A stretch of 64,000 bases of DNA from Amycolatopsis vancoresmycina (GTDB lineage Bacteria; Actinomycetota; Actinomycetes; Mycobacteriales; Pseudonocardiaceae): contig NZ_JNYY01000015.1 of NCBI RefSeq assembly GCF_000716785.1, forward strand, positions 62,001 to 126,000. Direction: 5' to 3'. A model generated the notes under the pieces. That model did no database searches and was not told the DNA's origin. It was given only the letters and a program-made list of their open reading frames with translations. Position numbers and translations under genes: made by a program. Positions 28,252 to 37,704 of this stretch are shown piece after piece. Numbering within the stretch: the first letter of the stretch is position 1; each line of letters opens with the position of its first letter.

Positions 28252-28997
28252 TCAGGACACTTTGCGGTGGTAGGCCGCGGTCGCGAAGGCGTAGGCGACG
28301 ACAAGGATGCCGGCGCACCAGGCGAGGGCGGTCCAGATGTCGGTGCCGACCGGTGCTTGCGTGAACAGGGCTCGGATGGTGTTGACGATGGACGTGACAG
28401 GCTGGTGTTCGGCGAACCAGCGCACCGGTCCGGGCATCGTGGCGGTGGGGACGAAGGCCGAGCTGAGGAACGGCAGGAAGATCAGTGGGTAGGAGAACGC
28501 GCCGCCGCCTTCGGCCGTTTTCGCGGTGAGGCCGGCGATCAGCGCGATCCACGTCAGGGCGAGGGTGAACAGGAGCAGGATGCCGGTGACCGCGAGCCAG
28601 GCCAGGACGCCGGCGCTCGTGCGGAAGCCCATGAGCAGCGCCACACCGACGACGATCACCAGCGAGATCAGGTTGGCGGCCAGCGACGTGAGCACGTGCG
28701 CCCACAGCACGGCCGACCGGGCGATCGGCATGGCGTGGAAGCGCTCGAAGATCCCGCTCTTGAGATCGGTGAACAGCCGCAGGGCGGCGTAGGCGATGCC
28801 CGAGGCGATCGTGATCAGCAGGATGCCGGGCAGCATGTAGTTCACGTAGGAGGCCGATCCGGTCTGGATCGCGCCGCCGAAGACGTAGCCGAACATCAGC
28901 ATCATGGCGACCGGCGTGATGACGGTCGTGATGATCGTGTCCAGGCTGCGGGTGATGTGACGCAGCGACCGTCCCCAAAGGATGGTGGTGTCCGTGG

Positions 28998-29001
<4 letters not shown>
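28252..29001 (-). CDS. ABC-2 type transporter permease (DrrB-like)
   Basis: A 249-residue membrane protein with six hydrophobic segments. Family features are VITPVAMMLMFGYVFGG, YVNYMLPGILLIT, and the conserved LIFLPFLSSAFVPTATMPGPVRWFAEHQP loop pattern of daunorubicin-resistance permeases. The ATG at 29001 overlaps the stop of the ATPase gene (ATGA), so the pair is translationally coupled. With the ATPase it forms an exporter of hydrophobic compounds. It is divergent from the PadR gene and probably repressed by it. Confidence 0.92.
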
Positions 29002-29762
<761 letters not shown>

Positions 29763-29786
29763 CGGTCATCCCCTCATCCAGCTAGT

Positions 29787-29816
29787 CAGTAGTGCTGAGT
29801 ACTGGTATACAGTAGT
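29787..29816. promoter_or_regulatory. CAGTA/TACTG dyad array, likely PadR operator
   Basis: CAGTA (29787), TACTG (29800) and CAGTA (29810) alternate. The core AGTACTG-GTATA-CAGTAGT (29798-29816) is an inverted repeat with one mismatch, and another AGTACT lies just downstream. It is centred between the divergent ABC ATPase and PadR starts in unusually AT-rich DNA, as expected for an autoregulated PadR-exporter promoter. Confidence 0.65.
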
Positions 29817-29852
29817 ACTAGGTAGCGGTGCCAGGGCAAGCCCGGAGGAGCG

Positions 29853-30179
29853 ATGGACGACCTGACGGAGATGTTGAAGGGCACCCTCGAAGGCTGTGTG
29901 CTCGAGATCATCGGCAAGGAGGAGACCTACGGCTACGCCATCACGCGCCGGTTGAACGACCTCGGCTTCGGCGACGTCGTCGAGGGAACCGTGTACACGA
30001 TCCTGTTGCGCCTGGAGAAGAACAAGCTCGTCCAGGTGACGAAGCGGCCGTCCGAGAAGGGGCCGCCGCGCAAGTTCTACGCGCTGAATGACGCCGGTCG
30101 CGAAGAGCTCGGGCGGTTCTGGGCGAAGTGGCAGTACGTCTCCTCGCGCATCGACGAACTGAAGGAAGGTGGGGAATGA
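29853..30179 (+). CDS. PadR family transcriptional regulator
   Basis: A 108-residue PadR-s1 (LadR-like) regulator. The winged helix has LKGTLEGCVLEIIGKEETYGYAI, recognition part GDVVEGTVYTILLRLEKNKLV, and wing RPSEKGPPRKFYALNDAG; a short C-terminal dimerisation helix follows. ATG 29853 is preceded by GGAGGAG. Family members bind drugs directly and derepress adjacent ABC exporters. It is first in an operon with two DUF1048 genes and perhaps the second exporter pair, and diverges from the first exporter pair. Confidence 0.92.
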   Translation: MDDLTEMLKGTLEGCVLEIIGKEETYGYAITRRLNDLGFGDVVEGTVYTILLRLEKNKLVQVTKRPSEKGPPRKFYALNDAGREELGRFWAKWQYVSSRIDELKEGGE

Positions 30180-30532
30180 ACTTCTGGGAGACCATCACCG
30201 GCAGCGACCTGACCCGGGAATACCAGGCTTTCGAAGCCCGGGCCGGGGCGTTGCCGGAGGACTACCGGGCGGCGTGGGAACAGATCAAGGCGAACCTCTT
30301 CCCGTACGGGGATTTCTCGGGCCGCAATCTGATGCCGATCCTCGACGGCGCGCTGGGACTGCTCGAAGAAACCGCGGCGGAGGGACAGAGCATCCACGAC
30401 GTGCTGGGAGACGACGTCGAGGGTTTCTGCGCGGCGCTCGCCGGCGGTGAAGGCGCCAAGAACTTCCGTGACCGGTGGCGGAAACAGCTGAACCGGAATG
30501 TCGCGAAAAAACTGGGCCGGCTGGGAGGCTGA
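30176..30532 (+). CDS. DUF1048 family protein
   Basis: A 118-residue helical cytoplasmic protein of the DUF1048 family, which recurs downstream of PadR regulators in Gram-positive bacteria. Typical features are FWETITGSDLTREYQAFEAR, LPEDYRAAWEQIKANLF and IHDVLGDDVEGFCAAL. ATG 30176 overlaps the PadR stop (ATGA) and follows GGTGGGGA. The biochemical role is unknown; the conserved linkage to PadR suggests that it modulates the repressor or the exporter. Confidence 0.85.
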   Translation: MNFWETITGSDLTREYQAFEARAGALPEDYRAAWEQIKANLFPYGDFSGRNLMPILDGALGLLEETAAEGQSIHDVLGDDVEGFCAALAGGEGAKNFRDRWRKQLNRNVAKKLGRLGG

Positions 30533-30533
30533 G

Positions 30534-30851
30534 ATGGGCATCCAGGACGTCATCGAAGGCAAGAAGCAGTGGCGGGCGCATCTGGCTCGGGTCAAAGCGC
30601 TGCCGCCGGACTACCAGATCGTCTACAAGGAGATGCAGAAGTACCTGTTCAAGGTCGGCCCGGTCGACCTGCTCGAGGGAAACCTGCTCTCGGGGATCGT
30701 CGACTTCTTCGCCGAAAGCGCGGCGACCGGCCGGGGAGTCCTGGAGGTGATCGGCGAGGACGTCGCCGCCTTCTGCGACGAGCTGATCAAGGACTCGCCG
30801 ACCTACGCCGACCGCTACCAGGAGTCGCTCAAGGACAAGGGTGGGCATTAG
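30534..30851 (+). CDS. DUF1048 family protein (second copy)
   Basis: A 105-residue paralogue of the preceding gene. It shares the pattern LPPDYQIVYKEMQKYLFKVG, ...SGIVDFFAESAATG and VLEVIGEDVAAFCDELI. It starts one base after the previous stop (TGAGATG, with GGGAGG upstream). The tandem arrangement probably arose by duplication, and the two may form a heterodimer. Next downstream, after a 92-bp gap with a hairpin, is the second exporter pair. Confidence 0.85.
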   Translation: MGIQDVIEGKKQWRAHLARVKALPPDYQIVYKEMQKYLFKVGPVDLLEGNLLSGIVDFFAESAATGRGVLEVIGEDVAAFCDELIKDSPTYADRYQESLKDKGGH

Positions 30852-30893
30852 CCGGAAAGCGGTGTGAAACCACGCTGAAACCGCGGTTGCGCA

Positions 30894-30936
30894 CTCTCGT
30901 CCCAGCCGCGACCACCGAGGTCGCGGCGGACGAGAG
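30894..30936 (+). promoter_or_regulatory. long hairpin overlapping the ribosome site of the second ABC ATPase
   Basis: CTCTCGTCC (30894-30902) pairs with GGACGAGAG (30928-30936), and CCGCGACC (30906-30913) pairs with GGTCGCGG (30919-30926). The result is 17 bp of stem with a CAG/C internal bulge and the loop ACCGA. The outer arm runs into GAGGAGA just before GTG 30944. It could be an attenuator masking the ribosome site, or a terminator separating the PadR/DUF1048 operon from the exporter. Confidence 0.65.
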
Positions 30937-30943
30937 GAGAACC

Positions 30944-31879
30944 GTGACCACCCCGGCGATAGCGGCCAGCGGGCTGCGCAAGTCCTTCGGCGACCAGGTC
31001 GTGCTCGACGGCATCGACCTGCAGGTCGCCGAAGGCACGATCTTCGCCCTGCTCGGGCCGAACGGCGCGGGCAAGACGACCGCGGTGCGGATCCTGTCCA
31101 CCCTGATCCGCGCCGACGGCGGGCGGGCCTCGGTCGCGGGGCACGACGTGGCCGCCGAGCCGGACGGGGTCCGGGCCGCGATCGGCGTCACCGGGCAGTT
31201 CTCGGCGGTCGACAACCTGCTGACCGGCGAGGAGAACCTGCTGCTGATGGCCGATCTGCACCACCTCGGCCGGGCCGAAGGCCGGCGGAAGGCGGCCGTC
31301 CTGCTGGAGCGGTTCGACCTCGTCGAGTCCGCGGGCAAGCTGGTCTCGGCCTACTCGGGCGGGATGCGGCGGCGGCTCGATCTGGCGATGACGCTCACCG
31401 GAGAGCCGCGCGTGCTCTTCCTCGATGAGCCGACCACCGGGCTCGACCCGCGCAGCCGGCACACCATGTGGGGGATCATCCGGGACCTCGTCGCCGGCGG
31501 CGTCACCGTCTTCCTGACGACGCAGTACCTGGACGAGGCCGACGAGCTCGCCGGCCGGGTCGCGGTGCTCGACCACGGCCGGGTGGTCGCCGAAGGCACC
31601 CCGGACGAGCTCAAGCGGCGGGTCGCCGGCGGGCACGTCCGGCTGCAGTTCGCCGACGCCGCCGCCCTGGACGCCGCCGCCCGGGCGCTGGGGGAGGGGA
31701 CGCGGGACGAGTCCGCGTTCACGCTGTCGGTGCCCGGCGACGGCGGGGTCCGCTCGTTGCGCGGCCTCCTCGACCGGCTGGACGGCGCCGGCGTCGACGT
31801 CGGCGGCCTGTCGGTGCACACCCCGGACCTCGACGACGTGTTCTTCGCCCTCACCACCGAGAAGGAGGCCGTCCGATGA
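30944..31879 (+). CDS. ABC transporter ATP-binding protein (DrrA-like)
   Basis: A 311-residue ATPase of the daunorubicin-resistance class with the usual length and C-terminal extension. Walker A is LLGPNGAGKTTAVRIL, the Q-loop is VTGQFSAVDNLLTGEEN, the signature is YSGGMRRRLDLAMTL, Walker B is VLFLDEPTTGLDPRS, then LTTQYLDEADELA, and the C-terminal VHTPDLDDVFFALT is typical. It starts at GTG 30944 behind GAGGAGA. It overlaps the permease gene by ATGA. With the permease it forms the second exporter of the region. Confidence 0.94.
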   Translation: MTTPAIAASGLRKSFGDQVVLDGIDLQVAEGTIFALLGPNGAGKTTAVRILSTLIRADGGRASVAGHDVAAEPDGVRAAIGVTGQFSAVDNLLTGEENLLLMADLHHLGRAEGRRKAAVLLERFDLVESAGKLVSAYSGGMRRRLDLAMTLTGEPRVLFLDEPTTGLDPRSRHTMWGIIRDLVAGGVTVFLTTQYLDEADELAGRVAVLDHGRVVAEGTPDELKRRVAGGHVRLQFADAAALDAAARALGEGTRDESAFTLSVPGDGGVRSLRGLLDRLDGAGVDVGGLSVHTPDLDDVFFALTTEKEAVR

Positions 31880-32643
31880 GCTACGCGGTGCGCGATTCGG
31901 CGACCATGCTGCGGCGCAACCTCAAGCACCTGCGCCGGTACCCGGGAATGATGATCATGGCCCTGGGAATGCCGGTGTTGCTCCTGCTGTTGTTCGTCGG
32001 GGTGTTCGGCGGCGCGATGCAGGCGGGCGTCCGCGGCGGGGCGTACGTCGACTACCTGGTGCCGGGCATCCTGCTGATGACCGTGGGGTACGGCGCGTCG
32101 ATGACGGCGCTGGCGGTGAACCGCGACATGACCGAGGGGATCATCGCGCGGTTCCGGACGATGGCGATCGCGCGGGTGTCCGTGCTGACCGGGCACGTCC
32201 TGGGCGCGGTGCTCCGCACGGTCACCAGCGCGACGCTGGTCGTCGGGGTGGCGCTGCTGTTCGGGTTCCGGCCCGCCGCGGGACCGGGCGGCTGGTTCGC
32301 CACGCTGGGACTGGTGCTGCTGCTGGCGTTGGCGCTCACCTGGCTCGCCGTGGCGGTCGGGCTGGCGGCGAAGAACGCCGAGGGCGCGAACCTGTTCATC
32401 CTGCTGGTGCAGGTGCTGCCGTTCGTCAGCAGCGCGTTCGTGCCCACGGACACGATGTCGGGAGCCGTGCGCTGGTTCGCGCGCAACGAGCCGTTCACGC
32501 CGGTCATCGACACCCTGCGCGGCCTGCTGCTGGGCACTCCGGCCGGGAGCGTCGCGTGGATCGCCGTGGCGTGGTGCGCCGGGTTCGCCGTCGCGGGGTA
32601 CGTCTGGGCGCGGCTGCTGTTCAGGCGCGATCCCGCGGCCTGA
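31876..32643 (+). CDS. ABC-2 type transporter permease (DrrB-like)
   Basis: A 255-residue membrane protein with six hydrophobic segments, including MIMALGMPVLLLLLFVGVFGG, YVDYLVPGILLMTVGYG and VQVLPFVSSAFVPTDTMSG. It is paralogous to the permease at 28252-29001 and coupled to its ATPase by a four-base overlap. The last 23 bp overlap the convergent AfsR-like regulator gene. The substrate is probably a hydrophobic drug or lipid; this is inferred from family only. Confidence 0.92.
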   Translation: MSYAVRDSATMLRRNLKHLRRYPGMMIMALGMPVLLLLLFVGVFGGAMQAGVRGGAYVDYLVPGILLMTVGYGASMTALAVNRDMTEGIIARFRTMAIARVSVLTGHVLGAVLRTVTSATLVVGVALLFGFRPAAGPGGWFATLGLVLLLALALTWLAVAVGLAAKNAEGANLFILLVQVLPFVSSAFVPTDTMSGAVRWFARNEPFTPVIDTLRGLLLGTPAGSVAWIAVAWCAGFAVAGYVWARLLFRRDPAA

Positions 32644-35600
32644 CCGCCAGCGCCGCGATCGCCGCCGCGCGCAGGTCTTCGCGGCCGAGGCCGGCGTATT
32701 CCGACCGCGCGTCGGCGTACGCCGGCTTGTCGGCCTGTTCGGCCAAGGCGCGGATGCGGGCCGAGGACATCGTGGGGTGGAAGCCGCGCGCGTACCGGAA
32801 GCGCTCGGCGAGGGCGACCAGGCGCACCGCCGCGGCTCGCTCGCCGGGCGTCTGCGCGCGGTCGAGGTCGGCCAGCGCCAGCGCCAGCAGCACCGCACCG
32901 CAGACCGGGACCGACATCGCGGCGTCGCCGAGCAAGCCGGGCAGCGCGCGGGGGAGTTCGCCGGTGATCTCGGTGACGAGGTCGAGCCGCCGGTGGTGGG
33001 CGTGGGCGACCACGGTGACGGCCTGGGTCTCCCACGCCCAGCCGTCGGCGCCGGGGCCGGTGTCCTTCGTGGACCGGAGCCGTTCGGCGGCCTGCCGCCA
33101 CAGGCGCAGGCCGGTGTCGGTGTCGCCGCGGGCGAGGAGGATTTCCGCGCGGGCGCCGACGTCCACCATGGACGCGCCGGCCGCCTCGCCGCCGCCGGTC
33201 AGCATCGCCCGTTCCAGCCAGTGTTCCGCCTCGTCGATCGCGCCGACCTGGAGCTGGGCCAGGACCAGGGCGCCCCGGATGCGGGCGGCGCCCGGCCAGG
33301 TGCCGGTCTCGTCGAGCACGGCGAGCACGGTGCCGATCGACCGCCGCGCGTCTTCGCCGCGTTCCAGTTCGAGGCACAGTTCGCCGACCCGGGCGTGGGC
33401 GACGGCGCGCATCCACGGCGAGTCCCGGTGTTCGAACACGGCGACCATGCGCTCGGCCGCGGCCAGCGCCCGCTCGGGATCCTCGAGCGCCGACCACGCG
33501 TAGCCGGCGACGCCCTCGGCCAGTCCGGCGACGAGGGGATCGTCGTCGTCGCACAGCGCGAACAACGGGCCGAAGTCGGCCGCCGCCACGGCCCGGATCA
33601 CCGTTTCGGCGGCGTGCACCAGCGTGCCGGGCGCGGCGGGCGGGAGCCGGCGGAGGGCGGCCAGCGAGCGCGTCGGCCGGGGGCCCTGCAACAAAAAGCT
33701 GTTCACCGCGCTCAGCACCAGCGCCGCGCGGGTCGCCGCCACGAGATCGGGCTCCGGACGGAAGTGCGAGAGGAGCCAGGCGGTGTCCTCGACGAGCGCG
33801 GCCATCCGGCCGAAGTTCGACTCGAACGTCCACAGCCCGGCCAGGACGGCGGCGGTCGCCGCCACGACCGGGCCGTCCTCGTGGTCGATTCCGTGCCGCA
33901 GGGCGTGCACCAGGTTGTCCTGCTCGGCACCGACCCGGCGCATGGCCGGCACGAGGTCGGCGGCGAACAGGGAATCGTGGTGGGCCAGCGCGAAGTCCAC
34001 GGCCCAGGCCAGGAAGCCGGTGGTGGCCTGCTCGGTTTCGCCGGCTTCCCCGCGGCGGGCGGCGCTGAACTCGCGGACCGTCTCCAGCATCCGGAACCGC
34101 GTGCCCGCCGGGGTGTCCAGGACCTTGACCAGCGAGTGGCCGGCGAGCTGGTCGAGCAGGCCCCACACGTCGACGTCGAGCAGGTGCCGGGCAGCCTCGG
34201 CGGTGAAGCCGTCGGGGAAGACCGACAGGGCGCGCATGGCGGCCTGCCCTCGCTGGTCGAGGAGGGTCCAGCTCCAGTCGATGACGGCGTGCAGCGTGTG
34301 GTGGCGCGCCGGGGCGTCGCGGGCGCCGCCGCGCAGGAGGACGAACCGGTCACCGAGGTGACCGGTGAGCTCGGCGACCGACATGACGCGGCTGCGGGCC
34401 GCGGCCAGTTCGATCGCGAGTGGCAGGCCGTCGAGGTGGGCGCACAGCTGCCGGACAGCCTCGTCCGGCAGGTCGACGTCCGGGCGGATCGCCCTGGCCC
34501 GCTGCCGGAACAGCTCGGCGGCGGCCGCGGGGGTCAGTTCCGGCAGCGCGTGGACCGCCTCGGAGGTGAGGCCGAGCGGGGTCCGGCTGGTGGTGAGCAC
34601 GCGGAGGTCGGCGCTGAGCGCGACCAGCGCCCGGACGAGCTCGGCCACGCCGCGCACCACGTGTTCGCAGTTGTCGAGCACCAGCAGCGCCGGGCCGGCG
34701 CCGAGCGCGTCGAGGATGCCGGTCACGGCGTCACGCGGGACCGCCGGGCGGCTCCCGGGCGGGCCCGCCTCCGCTCCACTGACCGCCGTGGCGGCTTCGG
34801 CGGCGACCTCGTCGTCCCGGGTGATGCCGGCGAGCGGCACGAAGTGCACGATCCGCTGCTCGGCCCGGCGGCTGACGGCGTGGGCCAGCCGGGTCTTGCC
34901 CAGCCCGCCCGCGCCGACGATCGAGGTGACCCGGGACGTCCGCAGCAGCCCGGCGACGGCGGCCAGGTCGGCGTCCCGGCCGAGCAGCGGGTTCGGCTCG
35001 TGGGCGACGCCGTGGCGCACCGCGGGTGCTTCGCCCTGCAGGAGCTGCTGGTGCAGCTGACGCAGTGCGGGTCCGGGATCGCTGCCGAGTTCGTCGCGGA
35101 CCGTGCGCCGGTAGGTCTCGTACCTGGCCAATGCGGCAGCGGGACCGGCCGTCGCGGCTTCGCTGCGCAGGAGTTCCGCCAGGAGTTCCTCGTCGCGCGG
35201 TCGTTCCGCGGCCAGCTCGGCGAGCTCGTCGACCGCTTCCGCGGCCCGGCCCAGCCGCGAGCGGCACAGCGCGCGGGCGCGGACCAGCCACCGGCCGGTC
35301 GACGCGCGGGCCGTCCGCAGCGCGGCGAGCGGGTCGGCGCTGCCGGGGTCCTCGTGCGCGGTCCAGAGCGCCAGGCCCGCCTCGGCCTGGGCGAGCGCAC
35401 CTTCGTGGTCGCCGTCGCGGGAAAGCCGGGCGCAGGCGGCCGCGCTGAGGACCAGTGCGCCGGCGTCGATCCGGCTCTCGGCCAGGGTGAGCCGGTAGCC
35501 GGACGGCGTGGCCTCGATGACGTCGTGGCCGAGCTGGGCTCGCGCGCGGGACACGAGAACCTGCAGCGCCTTCGCGGGGTGCTCCGGCTGCCCGTCCGGC

Positions 35601-35743
35601 CAGAGTCCTTCGATCAGGCGGGCGGTGCTCGCGCCGGTGCGGAGGTCGTCGGCGAGCAGGGCGAGCAGGCTGCCGAGGCGGGGGCTGGTGATTTCCCGGC
35701 CGCGGTAGGCCACCCGCGGCAGCAGGACCAGCTCGATCGTCAC
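32621..35743 (-). CDS. AfsR-like regulator (winged helix/BTAD, NB-ARC, TPR-like)
   Basis: A 1040-residue STAND protein. The N-terminal OmpR-type winged helix (PRLGSLLALLADDLRTGAST to ALQVLVSRARAQLG) and BTAD domain span residues about 1-245. The ATPase has Walker A SIVGAGGLGKTRLAHAV, Walker B LLVLDNCEHV and the sensor LRVLTTSRTPLGL. A long helical repeat region follows. The N-terminal 'LVLLPRVAYRGREI' layout is the BTAD/LuxR-ATPase hybrid common in actinomycetes. It is not adjacent to any biosynthetic operon except the exporter pair it converges with. No 11-bp repeats were found in its 247-bp upstream gap. Confidence 0.88.
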   Translation of the reverse strand: MTIELVLLPRVAYRGREITSPRLGSLLALLADDLRTGASTARLIEGLWPDGQPEHPAKALQVLVSRARAQLGHDVIEATPSGYRLTLAESRIDAGALVLSAAACARLSRDGDHEGALAQAEAGLALWTAHEDPGSADPLAALRTARASTGRWLVRARALCRSRLGRAAEAVDELAELAAERPRDEELLAELLRSEAATAGPAAALARYETYRRTVRDELGSDPGPALRQLHQQLLQGEAPAVRHGVAHEPNPLLGRDADLAAVAGLLRTSRVTSIVGAGGLGKTRLAHAVSRRAEQRIVHFVPLAGITRDDEVAAEAATAVSGAEAGPPGSRPAVPRDAVTGILDALGAGPALLVLDNCEHVVRGVAELVRALVALSADLRVLTTSRTPLGLTSEAVHALPELTPAAAAELFRQRARAIRPDVDLPDEAVRQLCAHLDGLPLAIELAAARSRVMSVAELTGHLGDRFVLLRGGARDAPARHHTLHAVIDWSWTLLDQRGQAAMRALSVFPDGFTAEAARHLLDVDVWGLLDQLAGHSLVKVLDTPAGTRFRMLETVREFSAARRGEAGETEQATTGFLAWAVDFALAHHDSLFAADLVPAMRRVGAEQDNLVHALRHGIDHEDGPVVAATAAVLAGLWTFESNFGRMAALVEDTAWLLSHFRPEPDLVAATRAALVLSAVNSFLLQGPRPTRSLAALRRLPPAAPGTLVHAAETVIRAVAAADFGPLFALCDDDDPLVAGLAEGVAGYAWSALEDPERALAAAERMVAVFEHRDSPWMRAVAHARVGELCLELERGEDARRSIGTVLAVLDETGTWPGAARIRGALVLAQLQVGAIDEAEHWLERAMLTGGGEAAGASMVDVGARAEILLARGDTDTGLRLWRQAAERLRSTKDTGPGADGWAWETQAVTVVAHAHHRRLDLVTEITGELPRALPGLLGDAAMSVPVCGAVLLALALADLDRAQTPGERAAAVRLVALAERFRYARGFHPTMSSARIRALAEQADKPAYADARSEYAGLGREDLRAAAIAALAVRPRDRA

Positions 35744-35990
35744 CGCCTCAGGCTAGCCCGGGGAGCTGCTCGGCGGAGGGTTCGCTGGGGAACAGGACGG
35801 GGCGGGCCGCCCGCCGTCCCGGCTTCGATCCGTCCACAGTGGAGGCGTTCGAACGCCGGGCGGCGCTCGAGGGGGCGGGCACCGGATGCGGGTCTCCTCG
35901 GCCACTTCTTCCGGCCGCTCGCGTAGGCTGAGCGCGGCGCGCCGGGAAGTCTGGTCGGCATCCGGGATTCGGATCGGGAAGGACCGGCTC

Positions 35991-37547
35991 ATGCGCGGGG
36001 TGGAAACCGTCCTGTTCCTCGTGGTCGTGGCGACCGTGGTGGCCACGTTCGCCCGGCGGTGGCGGGTGCCGGCGCCGTCGCTGCTGGTCGTCGTCGGCGT
36101 GGCGGCCGGGCTGCTGCCGGGGGTACCACTCGTTCAGGTGACCCCGGACGTGATCAGCCTCGTCGTGCTCCCGCCGCTGTTGTTCGCCGCGGGGGAGGAG
36201 CTGCCGTGGCGGGACCTGCGCGCGGTCGGCCGTCCGGTCGCGGTCCTGTCGGTCGGGCTGGTGCTGTTGTCGGCCGCGGCGGTGATCGGGGTGGCGGTCG
36301 TGGTGACGCCGTTGCCGGTCGGGATGGCGTTCGTGCTCGGCGCGGTGCTGGCCAGCACCGACCCCGTCGCGGTGACGGCGCTGGCGCGGCGGTTGGCGCT
36401 GCCGCCGCGGGTGCAGGCGCTGATCCAGGCCGAGAGCCTGTTCAACGACGCGACCAGCCTGCTGCTGTTCCGGGTGGCGCTGTTCCTGGCCGTCGCCGGC
36501 GGGGCCGCGTCCTGGGGCCGGACGCTGAGCGAGTTCGGCCTGCTCGCGGGCGGCGGGGTGGCGGTCGGGGTGCTGACGGCGCTGGGTGCGTTCGTCATCC
36601 GGCGGCGCACCGAAGACCCGGTGCTGGAGACGGTGATCTCCCTGGTCACGCCGTATGCGGGGTATGTGGTGGCGGAGTCGGTCGGCGGGTCGGGCGTGAC
36701 CGCGGTCGTGGTGGCGAGCGTGATCCTCGGGACCCAGGCCGAGCGGCTGACGACGGCCCGGATCCGGCTGCAGGTCGGCGCGGTGTACCAGACCGTGGTG
36801 TTCCTGCTGGAGAGCGTGGTGTTCGGCCTGATCGGGCTCCAGCTGCCGGCCCTGGTGCGCCGGGTGACCGGCGGGGGTGCGTGGTGGCTGCTGCAGGCGC
36901 TGGCCATCGCCGCGACCCTGGTCCTCGCGCGGCTGCTGCTGGTGTTCGTGCTCTCGGCGCTGCGGCAACGACGGCAGGACGGCCGCATCTCCTGGCAGGT
37001 GCCCGCGGTCGTGTCGTGGGCGGGCGCGCGGGGTGTCGTGCCGCTCGCGGCGGCGCTGTCGCTGCCGGTGGCCACTTTGGACGGTGCCGAGCTGCCCGCG
37101 CGTGACCTCGTCCTCCTGCTGACGACGGCGGTGATCGTGCTGACGCTGGTGGTCCAGGGCTTCACGCTCGCCCCGCTGGTCCGCCGGGCGGGCATCGCGC
37201 TCGACCCGGCCGACCTGCGCACCGAGTACGGCACCGCGCGCCGGAAGCTCGCCGAAGCCGGCCTTTCGCACCTGGACCACCTGGCCGAGACCGAGTCGGC
37301 GCCGGCGTTCGTGGTCGACCGGCTGCGGGCCGGCTGGCAGGCCCGCCTGGACCACATCCGGGGTGACACCGGCGAGGAGGCGGCGGACTGGGTGCGCGGG
37401 ATCGACTACCGAGCCCTGAAGCGTGAGCTGATCGACGTCGAGGCGGCCGAGCTGACCCGGCTGTTCGAGGCGGGCGAGATCACCGACGGCACCCGGCGGC
37501 GCATCCAGCGGCTGCTGGACCTGGAGCACGCCGGGCTCGAGGACTGA
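35991..37547 (+). CDS. CPA1 family cation/proton (Na+/H+) antiporter
   Basis: A 518-residue membrane antiporter. About twelve hydrophobic segments cover residues 1-420. Conserved motifs are LPPLLFAAGEELPW, the double motif VLASTDPVAVTALARRL, and ESLFNDATSLLLF containing the ion-binding Asp. A cytoplasmic C-terminal tail of about 100 residues follows, rich in acidic helices. ATG 35991 was chosen behind GGAAGGACC; the frame extends upstream but with a polar, arginine-rich stretch unlike a membrane protein. It would exchange Na+ or K+ for protons in pH/salt homeostasis. It is a single-gene unit. Confidence 0.9.
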   Translation: MRGVETVLFLVVVATVVATFARRWRVPAPSLLVVVGVAAGLLPGVPLVQVTPDVISLVVLPPLLFAAGEELPWRDLRAVGRPVAVLSVGLVLLSAAAVIGVAVVVTPLPVGMAFVLGAVLASTDPVAVTALARRLALPPRVQALIQAESLFNDATSLLLFRVALFLAVAGGAASWGRTLSEFGLLAGGGVAVGVLTALGAFVIRRRTEDPVLETVISLVTPYAGYVVAESVGGSGVTAVVVASVILGTQAERLTTARIRLQVGAVYQTVVFLLESVVFGLIGLQLPALVRRVTGGGAWWLLQALAIAATLVLARLLLVFVLSALRQRRQDGRISWQVPAVVSWAGARGVVPLAAALSLPVATLDGAELPARDLVLLLTTAVIVLTLVVQGFTLAPLVRRAGIALDPADLRTEYGTARRKLAEAGLSHLDHLAETESAPAFVVDRLRAGWQARLDHIRGDTGEEAADWVRGIDYRALKRELIDVEAAELTRLFEAGEITDGTRRRIQRLLDLEHAGLED

Positions 37548-37631
37548 GCGGCCTGCCGGGGGATCGGCGTCCGCCGTGTAAGGCATAATTTTCGTCGTCA
37601 TGCGCGAAACTTGCTGAAATCAGTCTGACTC

Positions 37632-37660
37632 TTGCCAAGAATTGGCCGAATGCCTACATT
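37632..37660 (+). promoter_or_regulatory. sigma-70-type promoter overlapped by a perfect palindrome
   Basis: A -35 TTGCCA (37632-37637), a 17-bp spacer and a -10 TACATT (37655-37660) lie 45 bp before the glycosidase ATG in a locally AT-rich gap. The perfect 13-bp palindrome GCCAAGAATTGGC (37634-37646) covers the -35 and spacer, a position typical of a repressor operator. The regulator is not encoded nearby. Confidence 0.65.
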
Positions 37661-37704
37661 CCTGTCACCGACGTACTCGTGCACCGGCGGACGAGAGGAA
37701 CGGC

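Noticed and set aside
35744..35990. SARP-type direct repeats upstream of the second AfsR-like regulator
   Set aside because: No 11-bp repeated word was found in the 247-bp gap, unlike at the first SARP gene.
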